The position numbers were made by a program, and so were the translations under genes. From Bisporella sp. PMI_857 (Eukaryota; Ascomycota; Leotiomycetes; Helotiales; Helotiaceae), in assembly GCA_021307315.1 (NCBI GenBank), contig JAJSPD010000023.1:1-64000 (forward strand): a stretch of 64,000 nucleotides of DNA, written 5' to 3'. Under the pieces are notes generated by a model. The model worked only from the letters and a program-made list of their open reading frames with translations, searched no databases and was not told the origin of the DNA. The stretch's first letter is position 1. Every line of letters begins with the position of its first letter. This document shows, piece by piece, positions 1 through 12,111 of the stretch.

Positions 1-1681
1 ATTCCGCAAACCATATCTATTACCCCGTTATAATCTGGTCAATCGTTGCTGCTGGCGCGATCTTCACTGCGGCTTCGCCAACGGCTACCCCAACAGAACT
101 TGAATACCAAGTCCGTGACTCAGGAGCGAAGTTTCTCATTTCAGGACACGACAGACTTTCCACCGCATTGGAAGTAGCGGGCAATATTGGCATTCCTACC
201 TCTCATATACTCTGCCTAGATGATATATCAGAGTCTCCTTCAGCTTCATCACAAGTCAGATCATGGACAACCGTCTTTACGGATATAAAGGAGGCTCTTT
301 CGTGGTCCTGGCAGCCGATCACTACGGTTGAAGAAGCAATGGGAACAACTGCTATCATCAATTACTCGAGCGGGTTAGTCTCAGTCTGTGTTAACATTAG
401 TTTACTTCTAACGCTGTGTAGAACAACAGGAGATCCCAAAGGTGTTGAGCTTTCGCACTGGAACCTCATCTCTAATACAGAACAGGTGTGTTTCAAACGT
501 GCCATGGTTGGCAGCGAAGCAGGCAGGTTGCGGAAAGAGCGACTTGATATAGGTGGAGAAAGGTGGCTGGCTGTGCTCCCCATGTATCACGCATTTGTAG
601 GTTTGCAAAATATGCCCCCGTCATTCCTGTCAATGTTTCCCCCTAAGCTTGAATAGGGCCAGGCATACTTCGCTCTAACCGCCCCACGGCTCGCGGCGAA
701 AGTTTTTGTTGTTCCTAAATTCAACATTACACACTATCTTCTGTTCATGGATATCTACCGAATCACATTTATGAATGCAGTGCCCACAATTTTCAATACT
801 ATCTTCAAACAACAAGATTCACAACGCTTCAACCTCAAAGCTGTCGAAAATGTGACTAATGGGTCTGCACCACTGGATCCCGAGATTGGACGGGGAGTAG
901 CGGACAAATATTTTCGCCCTGAGACCAGGATCAAGCAAGGCTGGGGCATGACAGAAACGACTTGCTCAGTGCTTGGATTTGCGCCTGATGACGTGGACGA
1001 CGGCCGCTCCGTCGGGTGGCTCCATCCGAACTGCTCAGCCAAGATTGTGCCTATTGATGGTGAGGACTTTGCATCCAGTGCTCCAACGGGTGAGTATGTA
1101 GGTGAAATATGGGTTGCTGGACCAAATATCATGAAGGGATATTGGAAACGGCCCCGTGCTACCGCCGACACCATCGTGAATGAGAATAGCGAGCGGTGGC
1201 TCCGCACCGGAGATATCGGGTACATAGATGAGAGGGGTTGTTTCTATATTGTCGATAGGTTGAAGGTTCGCTCTTGATAATTTGGAACTTCGTTCATAGT
1301 ACTGACAAGCTACAAGGAACTCATCAAGGTAAAGGGCTTGCAGGTAGCCCCAGCAGAGTTGGAGAAGGCTCTGATAACACATCCCGGTGTTGCAGACTGT
1401 GCAGTTGTGGGAGAAAAGATGTAAGTTGATCTAATTAATACGCAGAATTACCATTATGCTGAACATGAGATAGCGGCGGCAATGAGTATCCAGTCGCGTT
1501 TGTGGTCCGAGCGAACAGCACAGTGACTGCGGGAGAGCTAATCAACCTAGTCAAGTCAAGATTTGCATCCCATAAGTGGCTAACAGGAGGGGTTCACTTC
1601 ATTGATTCTATTCCGCGGACTCCTAGCGGGAAGATACAGCGAAGGAAGTTACTGAAACCTTTACCCAAATCCAAGTTATAG
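1..1681 (+). CDS. Acyl/aryl-CoA ligase, 4-coumarate-CoA ligase-like, peroxisomal (5' partial)
   Basis: ANL-superfamily adenylating enzyme, expected to activate a carboxylic acid with ATP and CoA. The start lies before the window. Exons that keep the frame are 1-373, 422-596, 657-1265, 1317-1420 and 1474-1681. The join at 373/422 makes the P-loop [12 protein letters not shown]. Further motifs are [11 protein letters not shown] (acyl-adenylate site), [12 protein letters not shown] (hinge) and [13 protein letters not shown] with the catalytic lysine. The protein ends in KSKL, a canonical PTS1 signal, so peroxisomal location is likely. The exact substrate (coumarate-like, fatty or other acid) cannot be read from the sequence. 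Another PTS1 enzyme of beta-oxidation type lies 13 kb downstream. The donor at 1266 (gttcgc) is weak; the other splice sites are normal. Confidence 0.9.
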
Positions 1682-2740
1682 AGTGTGCATATTGCTTTAT
1701 ACACCGTATGTAAGGTTAGGATTAACGAAGCACTCAACCAAATATATATATATATATACAAAATCTTAAGTGAATTGTACTTCGTGGAGATTTCTTACTA
1801 TCGCACTTCATTTTTCCGATATAGTTACTAATTTTTGAGGAAACAAATTGAGGTGGTGTTGTGCCCACATGAAATACAATATAGGTTTTCTTAGATACCT
1901 ATGTCATTGAAAGCTCGCCCCCTTAAATTTAAATAAATGCTGCTTTGTCTTCTTGTACGTATGGACAGCTCAGTTATCTTTATATACCCCAACAGTCCAT
2001 AGAAACCATGCATGAAAGAAGATTGAATTTACATTGATGACTAATTCTTAACAGTTTAGGGCAGATTCGCTAGATTTTCTTCCTCCAGTAGCAGAGATGA
2101 GTACCCTCTTGTTGAACCGTCATGGTGGATTCCGGTATTGTAGTGTATTACTGAATCTTACATATTCCATACACGGATTTGCTGCCTTTCCCCAGACCTC
2201 GTATCAAGCCAGCCTAGGTAATTACCCCGTGTGGCGTATTTAGTCGACTACTTACCGCTTTTTGGACCTACCATGTCAAACCCGCCCGACGCAACCTGCA
2301 ACCTCGAGCTTATGGTTTTAGAGAACAATATGTGGAGAGGTTGGTACTGGCGGACAAGTGATTTTCAGTTCTCAAATTGCGGGACCGAGAAACATTGTGT
2401 GGCGATTTGGTTGCCAAGGCACGCGATCATATCTAACTTTCGAAGTTTAATACTGACTCGCGGGGAATCTTGCAGCCCACCTTACTCATTTCCGGGGTAA
2501 CCGTACATTGGGGTTCCCCGCGTTTTTTATAAGAGCTTTCGGTAGGGCAATATAGCTGAGCACAAATGCGGTACCGAGCTCCTCAGTGTCTAGGTGGATT
2601 TAGTCTCTCGCTTGAACACCATCAGCTGCGATCTATATTTTAAGATGAACTGCTCTGCCCTTTTTTCACAAAGATAATTGTCACCTTCTTAGCTCCAGCT
2701 CTACTCGCAACTTTTGACAAAACCTTAGAACTCCTCTAAG
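1682..2740. other. Intergenic, 3' end of ligase to MFS promoter
   Basis: No gene seen. A short (AT)n microsatellite lies at about 1742-1758. The open frame at 2231-2500 has no recognisable domain and is probably chance. Confidence 0.6.
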
Positions 2741-4591
2741 ATGGGCGGTGCAACGAGTAGCTCTGCCTACAACTTCCTGGTCGTTTTTACTGTAGCTTTA
2801 GGTTCGTTCACCTATGGCTTCAACTCGTCAATCATTGGGTCTGTCTTCGGCCTTCCCGGATTTTTTGAATACTTTGATCTTACCCTTGGTGGTAAGAAAT
2901 CTACGCCGATTATAGGTGGTACGTAAATGCTCTCAGAGTTGGATTTATTTCACTAGGCATCGATGTTAATCAAAACTTCCAGCTGCCAACGGCTTGTTTG
3001 CGGGCGGTGGCATGATCGGATGTATTGCCGTTGCATGGATGGCAGATAGAGCCGGCCGTGTTCGAGCCATCCAAGCTCTTTGTCTTCTTGGTATCGTCTC
3101 TGCTATTATCCAAGCTGCTTCCATACACATTGCTATGTTTCTTGTTGGTCGATTTCTTAGCGGAGCAACGTAGGCTGAGATTCCCTTCTTCTTGACTTGC
3201 GCTGACGGCATTCATAGGGCGGGAATGGCAAATGCTATTGTTCCTGTCTATCAGTCCGAGATCTCCACACCGAAACAGAGAGGACGCATGGTCGGCTCTC
3301 ACGGGTTCTTGGTCGTATGCGGATATGTGGGTCTTCAACCACCCTTTTGAGATGATTAGGTATGACGGATGCTAATATTACCAGGCCAGTGCAGCGTGGA
3401 CTGGGTATGGCTGCTACTTTGAGAAGAACCTTGATATTCAATGGCGTCTCTGTCTTGCCCTCCAAGGTAAGAGAGTAACCTGTGAAATGATCGCAAAACT
3501 CGGCACTAACAACACTTAAGTCGTTGCTCCGGGTCTTCTCATGGCTGCAACCTTCTGGATCCCGGAGTCCCCTCGATGGCTAATTGTCCAAGACCATGGC
3601 GAAAAGGCGCTGGAGACACTAATCAGACTTCATGCTAACCCAAACGATCTCAATAATACCTTCGCCAACGAGGAATATATTCAGATTTGCCGTCAACTTG
3701 AGTTAGAGTCTCGAAATCCCCAGGGTATCATCAATCAGCTCAAGGAGCCGCACAACCGAAAGCGATTCCTCACAGGAATGTTTGTTCAATGTCTCGCTCA
3801 GAGCACGGGTGTCCTTGTAACAAGCAATTATCAAATTCTGCTTTGGAACAACCTTGGACTTTTTGGATCTATTCCGCTCTTATTGTATTCTTTGTACACT
3901 TCGTGGGCTGCATTCCTCAACTGGGTTTCAAGTATGATTGTTGATCGCTTTGGTCGCAGACGTCTTTTAATTTTTGGATTCGTGAGTCAATTCCAGCAAA
4001 ACGGGTTGTGTATAGACTTATTAACTTACGTATTAGGTCGGATGCACTTGCATGCTCATCTGCTTCACTGCAATGGTTGCCACCTTCTCTGAAACCGATA
4101 ACAAAGTTGGGAATGCATTCGGCGTCGTCTTCCTCTTCCTCTTTGTGACCTTCTACGCATCCTGTGTAGACGCTACTTCTTATGTATATTGCTCTGAGAT
4201 CTTCCCAACACATATGCGTGCACAAGGGGTCGCAGCTTCTATTTTCGGCCTCTTCGCTATGACTCTAATTTACACTCAGCCTGCTGCTGAAGCCTTTGCG
4301 ACAATCGGATGGAAATACTATCTTATCTTCATCATTGTGCCTGCGTGTGGTATTCCTATCATAACTCGACTACCAGAAACTAAGGGCCTTTCTCTTGAGG
4401 AGATTGCAGCTACATTTGGAGACGAGGTTGCACTCGATTTGTCACACCTTTCACCCGAAGAGAAGAAGAAACTTGACGAGCAGATTCGAGCTTCAACAAC
4501 AGGCCGAGATGGCAAAGTCCTTGCTAATATCAACGTTCTATATCAGGAAACGAAGATAGAGACTGAGGTCGAGCACCGAGACGTTGCTTGA
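2741..4591 (+). CDS. MFS transporter, sugar porter family
   Basis: Predicted plasma-membrane permease of 523 residues from six exons: 2741-2918, 2983-3169, 3218-3326, 3385-3466, 3521-3981 and 4037-4591. Sugar-porter hallmarks are present in order: a D-R-A-G-R loop after TM2 (ADRAGRVRAI), FLVGRFLSGATAG, ESPRW (WIPESPRWLI), DRFGRRRLL after TM8 and PETKGLSLEE after TM12. This places it with fungal hexose/lactose permease-like carriers. The substrate is not certain; such carriers in catabolic clusters can also import non-sugars such as quinate. Start ATG at 2741 opens directly into TM1. It lies between the CoA ligase and the regulator and is likely co-regulated with them, by inference only. Confidence 0.93.
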
Positions 4592-4910
4592 AGGAAATTG
4601 GACGAAGTTATAGAGTATATATATCGTAAGACCTGACGGGGCCTGGGATGCGGTGAGGAGGTTCGTTGTACATGAAGTTCATAGTATTTATTTGTAAGCT
4701 ATATGTCAACGTTGCTAATGTTAGACATTACTAGAGATCTAATATCAGATCTGGAGTTTACTTCCGTAGCGAAAGATTTACTTTTTGCATCGCGTCATGT
4801 ACATCTATAACTAGACTAATATTGGGTATTCCATTTCTTGTTTTGCATCGCCTATGGCGTAGCCTCTGATAGTATATGGCTTTCAGCCAGAATGACATTC
4901 ATTAACTTAT
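4592..4910. other. Intergenic, MFS 3' region up to MITE
   Basis: AT-rich, no gene seen. It ends with the left 9-bp target copy ttaacttat at 4902-4910. Confidence 0.6.
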
Positions 4911-5172
4911 CGGCAATTATCTCGGATACCACAAAAAAATGACCCTATATCTGATGTACTATACTTTTTTTTTGACGAATATCTTATATACCACTTTAAT
5001 AGTATATGGGATATATAAGTGATTCTTATATATAATCATTCGTCAACAGGCATCTCAAATACCATACGATTGCGCCAAGAGACAGAATATGGTATTTGAG
5101 GTATTCATCAAAAAAAAAGTATAGGATATCAGATATATGCCCACGATTTTGTGGTATATGAGATATTTGCCG
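4911..5172. mobile_element. 262-bp MITE, Mutator-like (long TIRs, 9-bp TSD)
   Basis: The two ends are long imperfect inverted repeats of about 80 bp. The left end starts CGGCAATTATCTCGGATACC and the reverse complement of the right end starts CGGCAAATATCTCATATACC; both then share CACAAAA, a block reading ATATCTGAT and TATACTTTTTTTTTGA. The element is flanked on both sides by the same 9 bases, TTAACTTAT (4902-4910 and 5173-5181), which looks like a target-site duplication. A 9-bp duplication plus long TIRs is typical of MULE-derived non-autonomous elements. No coding capacity. It sits between the transporter and its presumed regulator, upstream of the Zn2Cys6 gene. Confidence 0.8.
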
Positions 5173-5181
5173 TTAACTTAT

Positions 5182-5488
5182 CGTTCTTGTGACTAATTTG
5201 AAATCCTCCCAAAGTGTTGTAGCTCCATCGGCTAAATAATAGAAATTCAAGGACGAAGGATAGGCGAAGCTTTCTTAGTACAGCACATCGATTCTGTAAT
5301 TGTGAGCAAAAAGGACTTTTTATAATGAATGTATGCATCTCCATAAATGTGAGAAATTTGACTTGACTTAGGTAAGCTGACCTTAGCTTGCTTACGTGAT
5401 AACCCCACCCTAAATCGGTTCCGATGTCCAACAAGTACCTTGGTAAAGCCGAAGCGGCTTTTCTCAGTAACAACGCCTGGTAATCATT
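5182..5488. other. Promoter region of Zn2Cys6 gene
   Basis: About 300 bp between the MITE and the regulator start. No gene seen. Confidence 0.5.
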
Positions 5489-7982
5489 ATGGACTCGAGG
5501 ACTCTAATAGAAGCTCCTGTAGTAGCCAAAAAACCATGCGCTTGCGTTCCTTGTCATGACCGCAAAGTACGCTGCGATACTGCTGTGGTGGGCACACCGT
5601 GCACTCGCTGTATTTCCAGGAAGCTCCAAGACGCCTGTACTCCTGTGACTCGTGTGAACAAGCGGAAGAACGATACAGCACACCGTCCCACGCCACGCAA
5701 GAGACAACATGGCGATAACACGGCTGATGCGCAATCCACGACTATCACGGTCTGTCTGCCTTCTAGTAGAACCAATGGTGCTAGCCTCATGTCTACGGTT
5801 AGCCCATCCTCAAGATACCTTCATACCTTAGCTAATGTTAAGTCAGTCGCCGAATATCCTGCCGGGTCATACTTCTGACAATTGGGGCCAAGATCGCGGC
5901 GAAATACCGACAACTGAGGAGACTGATCAACTGCCTGTGACATACTCTAGCCCTCGACAAGCTCGGCTTGATAGCCCGACCACGGCTGATACGGTGGAAG
6001 AAGAAGATAATGCACATCTGCACACGCTTCATGGCATGTCCAATCTAAATGCTGCATCTCCCACGGTGTTAGCTAGCCCAAACCAAGGGCAACATATCGT
6101 CGAGTATTATGGCCAACTCAATTCGATAAGCGTGCTACGAGATGTAATAGGAGGGCGATCAGGAAGGAAGAGGCTAGTTCACCTCACTGTCCCTGGTCCC
6201 AACACAACGTCTGCACAAGAGAGAGAACTCTCTGTGCTCAGTGCGGTTGACAGGGCATATTTGAACGACCACAATATCTATCGACTTCCTTCAAAACTTG
6301 CCCGGTACGTTAAAAGCCTCTTCCTTGTTTCTGCACTGTACCTGATTTAATATATCTAGTGATCACTTGCTTCGTCTCTTCTTCAAACACGTCTTCCCAT
6401 ATACGCCTATACTGGATCGACTTCGATTTCTAGAGGACTACAATCAAGATACTTGCTCCACTTTCCTTTTATACGCCATGTTTGCAAATGTTATCCCGTA
6501 CGCATCAAAAGAATATGTTCTTGAGCTAGGCTTTTCAGATATATCGAAGGCCCAGAAAGAGTTTTTCTCAAGGGCAAGGCTTCTTTTCGACTCCGGCTGT
6601 GAGAGGGGACAGCTAAGTTTGCTACAAGGCTCGGTGCTTCTCAGCTCATTCCAGAATTCGTTCGTGCCTGATAAGGACTTCAGGTTTTGGTTTTACAACG
6701 CTGTTCGTATTGCTACGCAGATGGGATTCCACAGAGAGTAGGTTTTTGAGGCAACCTGCATTTTTGAGGTAACTAAGCTTTCTAGTAATGTAAGGGACGA
6801 TCTCGACCCTGTAACGCATAAATTATGTAGGAGAATCTGGTGGATTCTTTTTGTAAGCACCTCATTGTAGCCAGATCTATCGCGAGATTCTAATCATAGT
6901 TACAGAGCCGGGATGTCTTATTTAACCTATCCGGCTTCGAAAATATGCGGCGGATAAACGACGAGGAAACAGATGCCTTGCTACCCAGCATCGATGATTT
7001 CCCTGAAGAAATTCCTGCCGAAAGCGGAGATGAGATCCTGTCCCCGATGACAGCCCTACATAGGCACTTTTTCGTAGAGAACTGTAGGCTAGCAAAATTT
7101 GGTATGTTTATCTTCAATCCTATTCAACTTTGATGCTGATGTAATTCTACAAGGTGCCCAATTTTTGCGCGCCTTCAGATATAACGACTCTGTTCCGCCA
7201 GTGTCTCAGGCGCAGGGATTTGCTGAAAGTCTTTCAGCCTGGAGAAGAGCCCTGCCACCAGAACTATCAATTGATAGAGTTTCAGAGTGGAATGAGTCGA
7301 ATATCTGGATTATCTTCCTGCTAGCGATGAGTTTCCGACTCGAGTGTGTTTTCTTTCGAATATTGCGTCAGCGGACACGGGCGTATAATCCTGAATTGGA
7401 GAAATGGGCACGGCAAGGGCTCCAGCGAGCCATTTTTGAACTCGACACACTGCTAAGGAGGGCAATGGTGCATGATGTCGTTTCATTTTGCCCACCTTCA
7501 TTGTCTGTCAGCCTCAGATTGAAATAATTACAGCTACTGACTTAAACAGAATTATATGCGCAACGAATCTCATTGCATTCGAGATTGAACTTGCTTTAGA
7601 TCCAGCCACTAGAGGCACGCAAACACTGACAGCAATAACTCAGATCCAGACTGGACTTTCTTATTTCCGCGACGTGGAGGCTCGCTGGATTAACGCAAGA
7701 TGGGCAATTCGTGTACTTGAATGGGTTATCAAACGGGCTGGGCTGCCAGTTATAAGCGACGGATCTGCACCCCGCTGCTCTCCAATACCTGATGGAAATA
7801 CCCAAGGCACTTGTCAGCCAAATACAATGGGCAGACTTGACCACATTGATCCTAACCTCTCTGGTGTCAGTCCAGGCACTGAGAACATTGAGGGTCTTGC
7901 AGACATCTTGCTTCAAGCACTGCTTGACGGAAACATTTTCACGGGATTCGATGATAACCTTCTTAGTGTATTTGGGGCTTGA
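5489..7982 (+). CDS. Zn2Cys6 transcription factor, CTF1/FarA-like
   Basis: Nuclear regulator with a DNA-binding zinc cluster at residues 19-50 (Cys19, 22, 29, 38, 41, 50; core CVPCHDRKVRCD) followed by a basic stretch (NKRK, RKRQ). The second half is a fungal-specific transcription factor domain: FKHVFPYTPILDRLRFL, FWFYNAVRIATQMGFHR and RRIWWILFSRD. Clear introns are 6305-6359, 6738-6785, 6853-6905 and 7102-7153. Two more are needed, one between about 5750 and 5850 and one around 7460-7545, but their exact ends are unsure. The domain pattern resembles cutinase/fatty-acid regulators of the CTF1/FarA group, which control peroxisomal beta-oxidation genes. That would suit the two SKL enzymes nearby, but the orthology is not proven. 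Confidence 0.85.
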
Positions 7983-8890
7983 GCCAAGCCAATTTAGTAA
8001 CAACCTGTTACGCGACCAACCAACTCTAGACCGCCCTCCACTGATAGGAATTAGTATGTTCTTCCCCATTAGTAAAGATAATCCGAAAGGTTCTAGCATG
8101 TAGCCTTCCGCTAGTAGGATTGCACCAATCCTTCCCTGGACGGTATAATTTACCGTCCGCGGGAGGGAAATAGGGGCGTCTGACCATTCGCAAGGGCAAC
8201 TATCCCTTCGCTCCACCGAATACCTTTTAGTCAGGAGGCTTGAAGAAAGGAAGAATGATGAGGAAGGAAGGTAAGAGGCATGGAGCTTCGACGCTGCATA
8301 TTTCGTTGCCGCAATTACCAATTTACAAGCCAAAAATGTCGTAATCCTTATCACTTATTATCTTAATATTTGAATGAACCGTAATGTATAATGGTAATTA
8401 ACCAGGCTACTACAAAAAAAAGTAACAGCGCTGCCAGTAATAGTAAAATTCGGGGAACGTTTATGTCCCGAAAACTATTTTCAAGAACACCTTGTGCAAA
8501 CGGTACGCGCTAGACTTGCTGGGTGATAAACTTCGCGTTAATCTGAATCGGGTATGGTAGACGAGCCTTGGGAAAAGGACCAACTGCCCTGGTCGACATT
8601 GCAAAGCCGCAATCGGCGAGGCTAGCCAAGGCTTGCTTCGGTGCCGACGACCGCGCCGACTAAGGACGAGTATGGAAAATTATACCGCCATAGCGGGTTC
8701 TGTAGTATTATCCAAGGACTACACACACTGACATATTGATCTCTCTGAGTTACCTACATATGAGTAGTGATTCGCTGGCACGTCTGCATTGGACTTCTAA
8801 GAAAGTAATTGAGCGAACAACCTTGGCCCAAACCACTATTTGTGAAGATTTCTGATTGAAAAATAAACAAGAGTCCTGTGGACATAATCA
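7983..8890. other. Intergenic between regulator and SDR
   Basis: No gene seen. The antisense open frame here (7596-8354) is a shadow that overlaps the regulator's last exon. Confidence 0.6.
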
Positions 8891-9974
8891 ATGAGACCTT
8901 TAATCTCAAATGGAGTGTTTACAATTAGGAAGATTCCTTCATTTATACCTCATCGTCTCCGTTTACCCTCCAAGCACCTCTCTATGATCAGCTCATCTCG
9001 CAGTTCTAATCTTCAGCAGCTTCGCAGTATGTCGGAGCCCAGCAAACCCACCCGCTCCCTCAAAGGTCGCGTCGCCATCGTTACCGGCGCTGGATCCCTC
9101 CCTGGTGGCATCGGTAATGGTCGTGCAGCTGCAGTGCTGCTTGCTGAAGATGGATGTTCTGTTGTATGTGTAGATCTGACGCGGGATCTAGCACAAGAAA
9201 CGGTCGATATGATTACGGCCTCCGGGAGGGGCAATGGTCTTGCAGTCACCGCCGATCTAACGGAAGAGAAGGAATGCAAGCGTGTGGTAGCTGCTACCAT
9301 TGAGAAGTACGGGCGCGTTGATATTCTAGTCAACAATGTCGGGATATCCGGACCTCAAGGGTCGGCCACGCAGGTTGAGATGGCCGCCTTCATGCATGGT
9401 ATGCTGATCAATGTTGGTACTATGGTTCAAATGGCAAAGTACACTATCCCGGAGATGGTGAAGAATAAAGGGCAGTGGGCTGGTAGTATTGTAAACCTGG
9501 GCAGCGTCGCAGGCTTAAAGGGAGGTACGCCAAACTTGTTGTATCCAACCAGCAAAGGTGCAGTGGTGAACATGACCCGGGCAATGGCAGCGAACCATGC
9601 CGAAGAGCGCATACGAGTCAATTGTGTCTGTCCAGGCAAGTATATCTCCAATGATATCTCGGGGGGATGGCGAAACAAAGGACAATATGTTCCCGGATGA
9701 CTAGTGCTGATACGTGTGACTAGGAATGGTGTACACACCTATGATGTATGCTTCGAAGGCCGGTATGAGCGATGCAGAACGGGAAACACGTAAATCACGA
9801 AGCTTGCTACGGACAGAAGGCAACGGATGGGATGTTGGTGCCGCCATTAGGTTCTTGGCCGGTGATGAGGCAAGATGGATGACTGGAGTCATTTTGCCCG
9901 TTGATGCTGGAACAACAGCTGCAACAGGGATTGGGATGAAGAACTTGCACGACTCTACGACAAAAAAAGTGTGA
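8891..9974 (+). CDS. Short-chain dehydrogenase/reductase with GC-AG intron
   Basis: Classical SDR of 331 residues. Rossmann motif TGAGSLPGGIGNG, NNVG, catalytic serine in LGSVAG, and YPTSK (Tyr/Lys of YxxxK) are all present. Two exons, 8891-9635 and 9724-9974. The only in-frame join uses a non-canonical donor, CCAG|GCAAGT, and acceptor ctag; a GT donor two bases away gives the wrong frame. Without splicing the protein would stop at 9700 and lose its C-terminus (MVYTPMMYASKAG, FLAGDEARWMTGVILPVDAG). The first ~47 residues are rich in Arg and Ser with no acidic residues, suggesting a mitochondrial presequence, although translation could begin at Met47 (MSEPSK). Substrate unknown. Confidence 0.9.
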
Positions 9975-10244
9975 GTTGGTTGTAGTGGTTGTCTTGAACA
10001 GGCGTACTAGTATGGAAACATAAATGAAGGCTTACAAAAGTATATAAATGTAAAATGATGTTTAAATGCGCAAGATGTATTGCACGGTGTTTGTAATCTT
10101 TACGTTCAAAACGACCTATCCAAGGCACCAAGCTCTTTATACCACCCACATTTGACTTTACTTACTAGACTCTTAGCGGAGAGGGGAGCGATTTACGAGG
10201 TAGGGGTTTGACAGTGGCCATTTCAGGTTCCAAGAATTGGTCAT

Positions 10245-11367
10245 CTATGAACTTGATGCCAAGCTTTCCTCGATCCAATCAAATATCAAACCATCAGTTC
10301 TTTCTCTAACCTCCCGCTCAATCCACTTCGACCCCAGTGCGTATATGTGAATCTGTCCCCACTCTCTCACCAACTTATGCTTTACGCCAGTCTTTTTACA
10401 AAACTGAGCCCACTGCACCGAATCATGGAGTGCGAATTCGGCAGCTCCAACAAGAATTAGTTGCGGACTCAAATTCTTTATCCTATCCTCCTCCTCGAAC
10501 AAAGGATTGACTTCTGGATCGGCACCGTTCCAACTGCCGATGAACCAATTGCTGAATTTTGGAACCATAATATTTGCTTGCACAAGATAGTCAGTTTCAA
10601 CCATCGGATTTCCTCCGTCAAAAGTAGCACCGGAGTGGTCCAACCATGGGGAAAGGAGAATATATCCCGCTGGTTGAGGAAGAGAGAGCTTTTGCAGGTG
10701 GAGCCCTGACAGCACTGTTAGGGCGCCGCCGGCCGAGTCTCCCATGAAGAGGATGCGAGAAGGAGGGAACTCAAGGTCGAGCAGGTGACGGTAGGCGGCG
10801 AGAAAGGAGCTACGCTGCGCAGGATGGGAGGCAATGTCTGTTAGGGCTTATGGAGTTAGTACCCAAGGTTCATTAATATAGGAGTATACGGATGAGATTG
10901 TACATACGGTATTCAACTGTCACGAAAACAAGATCTAGCCCTCGTCGTCGTGCTACTGCAATCCATCTCTCCATGTAGGTGAGATACATGCGTGCCTCTC
11001 CTCGCGCATAACCACCACCATGGGCATAAAGTAGCACGCAACGATTTTGTTTCTCTTGTGTAGGTGCGGCAAGATTAGCCACATCCGCTCCTCCAGGAAT
11101 GATGTATGCTTTGAAATCGTTTGTTTCGATGAGCTTTGCGCGGGACGAAGGAGCCGACACCGGTAGTCTATGAATTATCTCAGGAAAATGAACGTTTGCG
11201 GCGGCAAGGTAGGCGCGAAAGAGTCTAGTGCGCAGCGATTGGTAGACGGGGACATGAGGCAGGAGAATGCGCCGCAGAATTTCGATACACGAGAATATAG
11301 AGAATGAATAGATGAGCTTGAGGGATTGGAATGGTGAGCGCAAGAGCATCCAAGGTAAATATGCCAT
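10245..11367 (-). CDS. Alpha/beta hydrolase, HSL-type esterase/lipase
   Basis: Predicted carboxylester hydrolase of about 350 residues, two exons 11367-10908 and 10837-10245. Oxyanion motif YAHGGGYARG, nucleophile motif GDSAGGAL (Ser of GxSxG), and a candidate catalytic His in GQIHIYALG. The usual acid Asp in the GxxDxL position reads GAAEFALHDS, so Glu or the following Asp must take its role. A hydrophobic N-terminal stretch may anchor or target it. The start is uncertain: ATG at 11367 is the first in frame, but the frame stays open upstream to about 11470 without an ATG, so a missed 5' exon is possible. Runs head-on toward the SDR, with about 270 bp between their stops. Confidence 0.85.
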
Positions 11368-12111
11368 TGCCTTTCTCCCTCTTTCCACCCCGATCTTGAT
11401 GAAATATTGGTTGAGCTCTGGGTATTGGCTAAGTAGCGGATTTGTGTCGAAGGACTGCAGATGAACATTACCGCTTCCTCATTCGTGCGGTGCCAGCGTA
11501 TATTAGTTGATCTTAGGGGTCAAATACCACAGCTACATAGATTCAAATTACTGCGAAGCAAAACACTTCCCAACCTCCGAAGGACGAGAGTGCCAACTCC
11601 CATTTTCAATATCCTCGGTACTGGCGGCAACATTATTCCTGCCAGGCCCCTGCCTTGCTATGACCTATGCTATGATTTAGGAAGTGCTTATGCACAATAA
11701 TCGCTCGGTGTAAACTTGAGAGCGGGTTTCTATATTCCACATTTCCACAGCGGAAAATAAAGATCTCGGCGAAACTTGGTCGGGACTTGCTTGGTCAGGA
11801 TGTTGTCGGCTATGAAGGTGGAGTATGGTGCGGAGTATGGGGTGTGGCGTGTGGGGTATATACAAAGTAAAAAACCTTATTTACAAGCTTAGCCTTGCCC
11901 ACGCAAAGTTACTTAATTTATAGTGTACTCTTTAATACTGTGTACGTGTTGAGGAAAAATGGGATCCAACGTTATTTAAACTCTACTCTCATCTTCCTCT
12001 TCTCGGCAGTTATCCCGCTTATCTTTCTAGAAATACACCCAACCCTTTGGTGGTCCTTTTCTTTCTATTGCTGTTCGCCTTCCTCCTATTGATCTCGCAA
12101 TAATCACCGAC
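11368..12111. other. Divergent promoter region
   Basis: Shared upstream region of the hydrolase (minus) and the next gene (plus). No gene is seen apart from a possible missed 5' exon of the hydrolase near 11370-11470. Confidence 0.5.
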
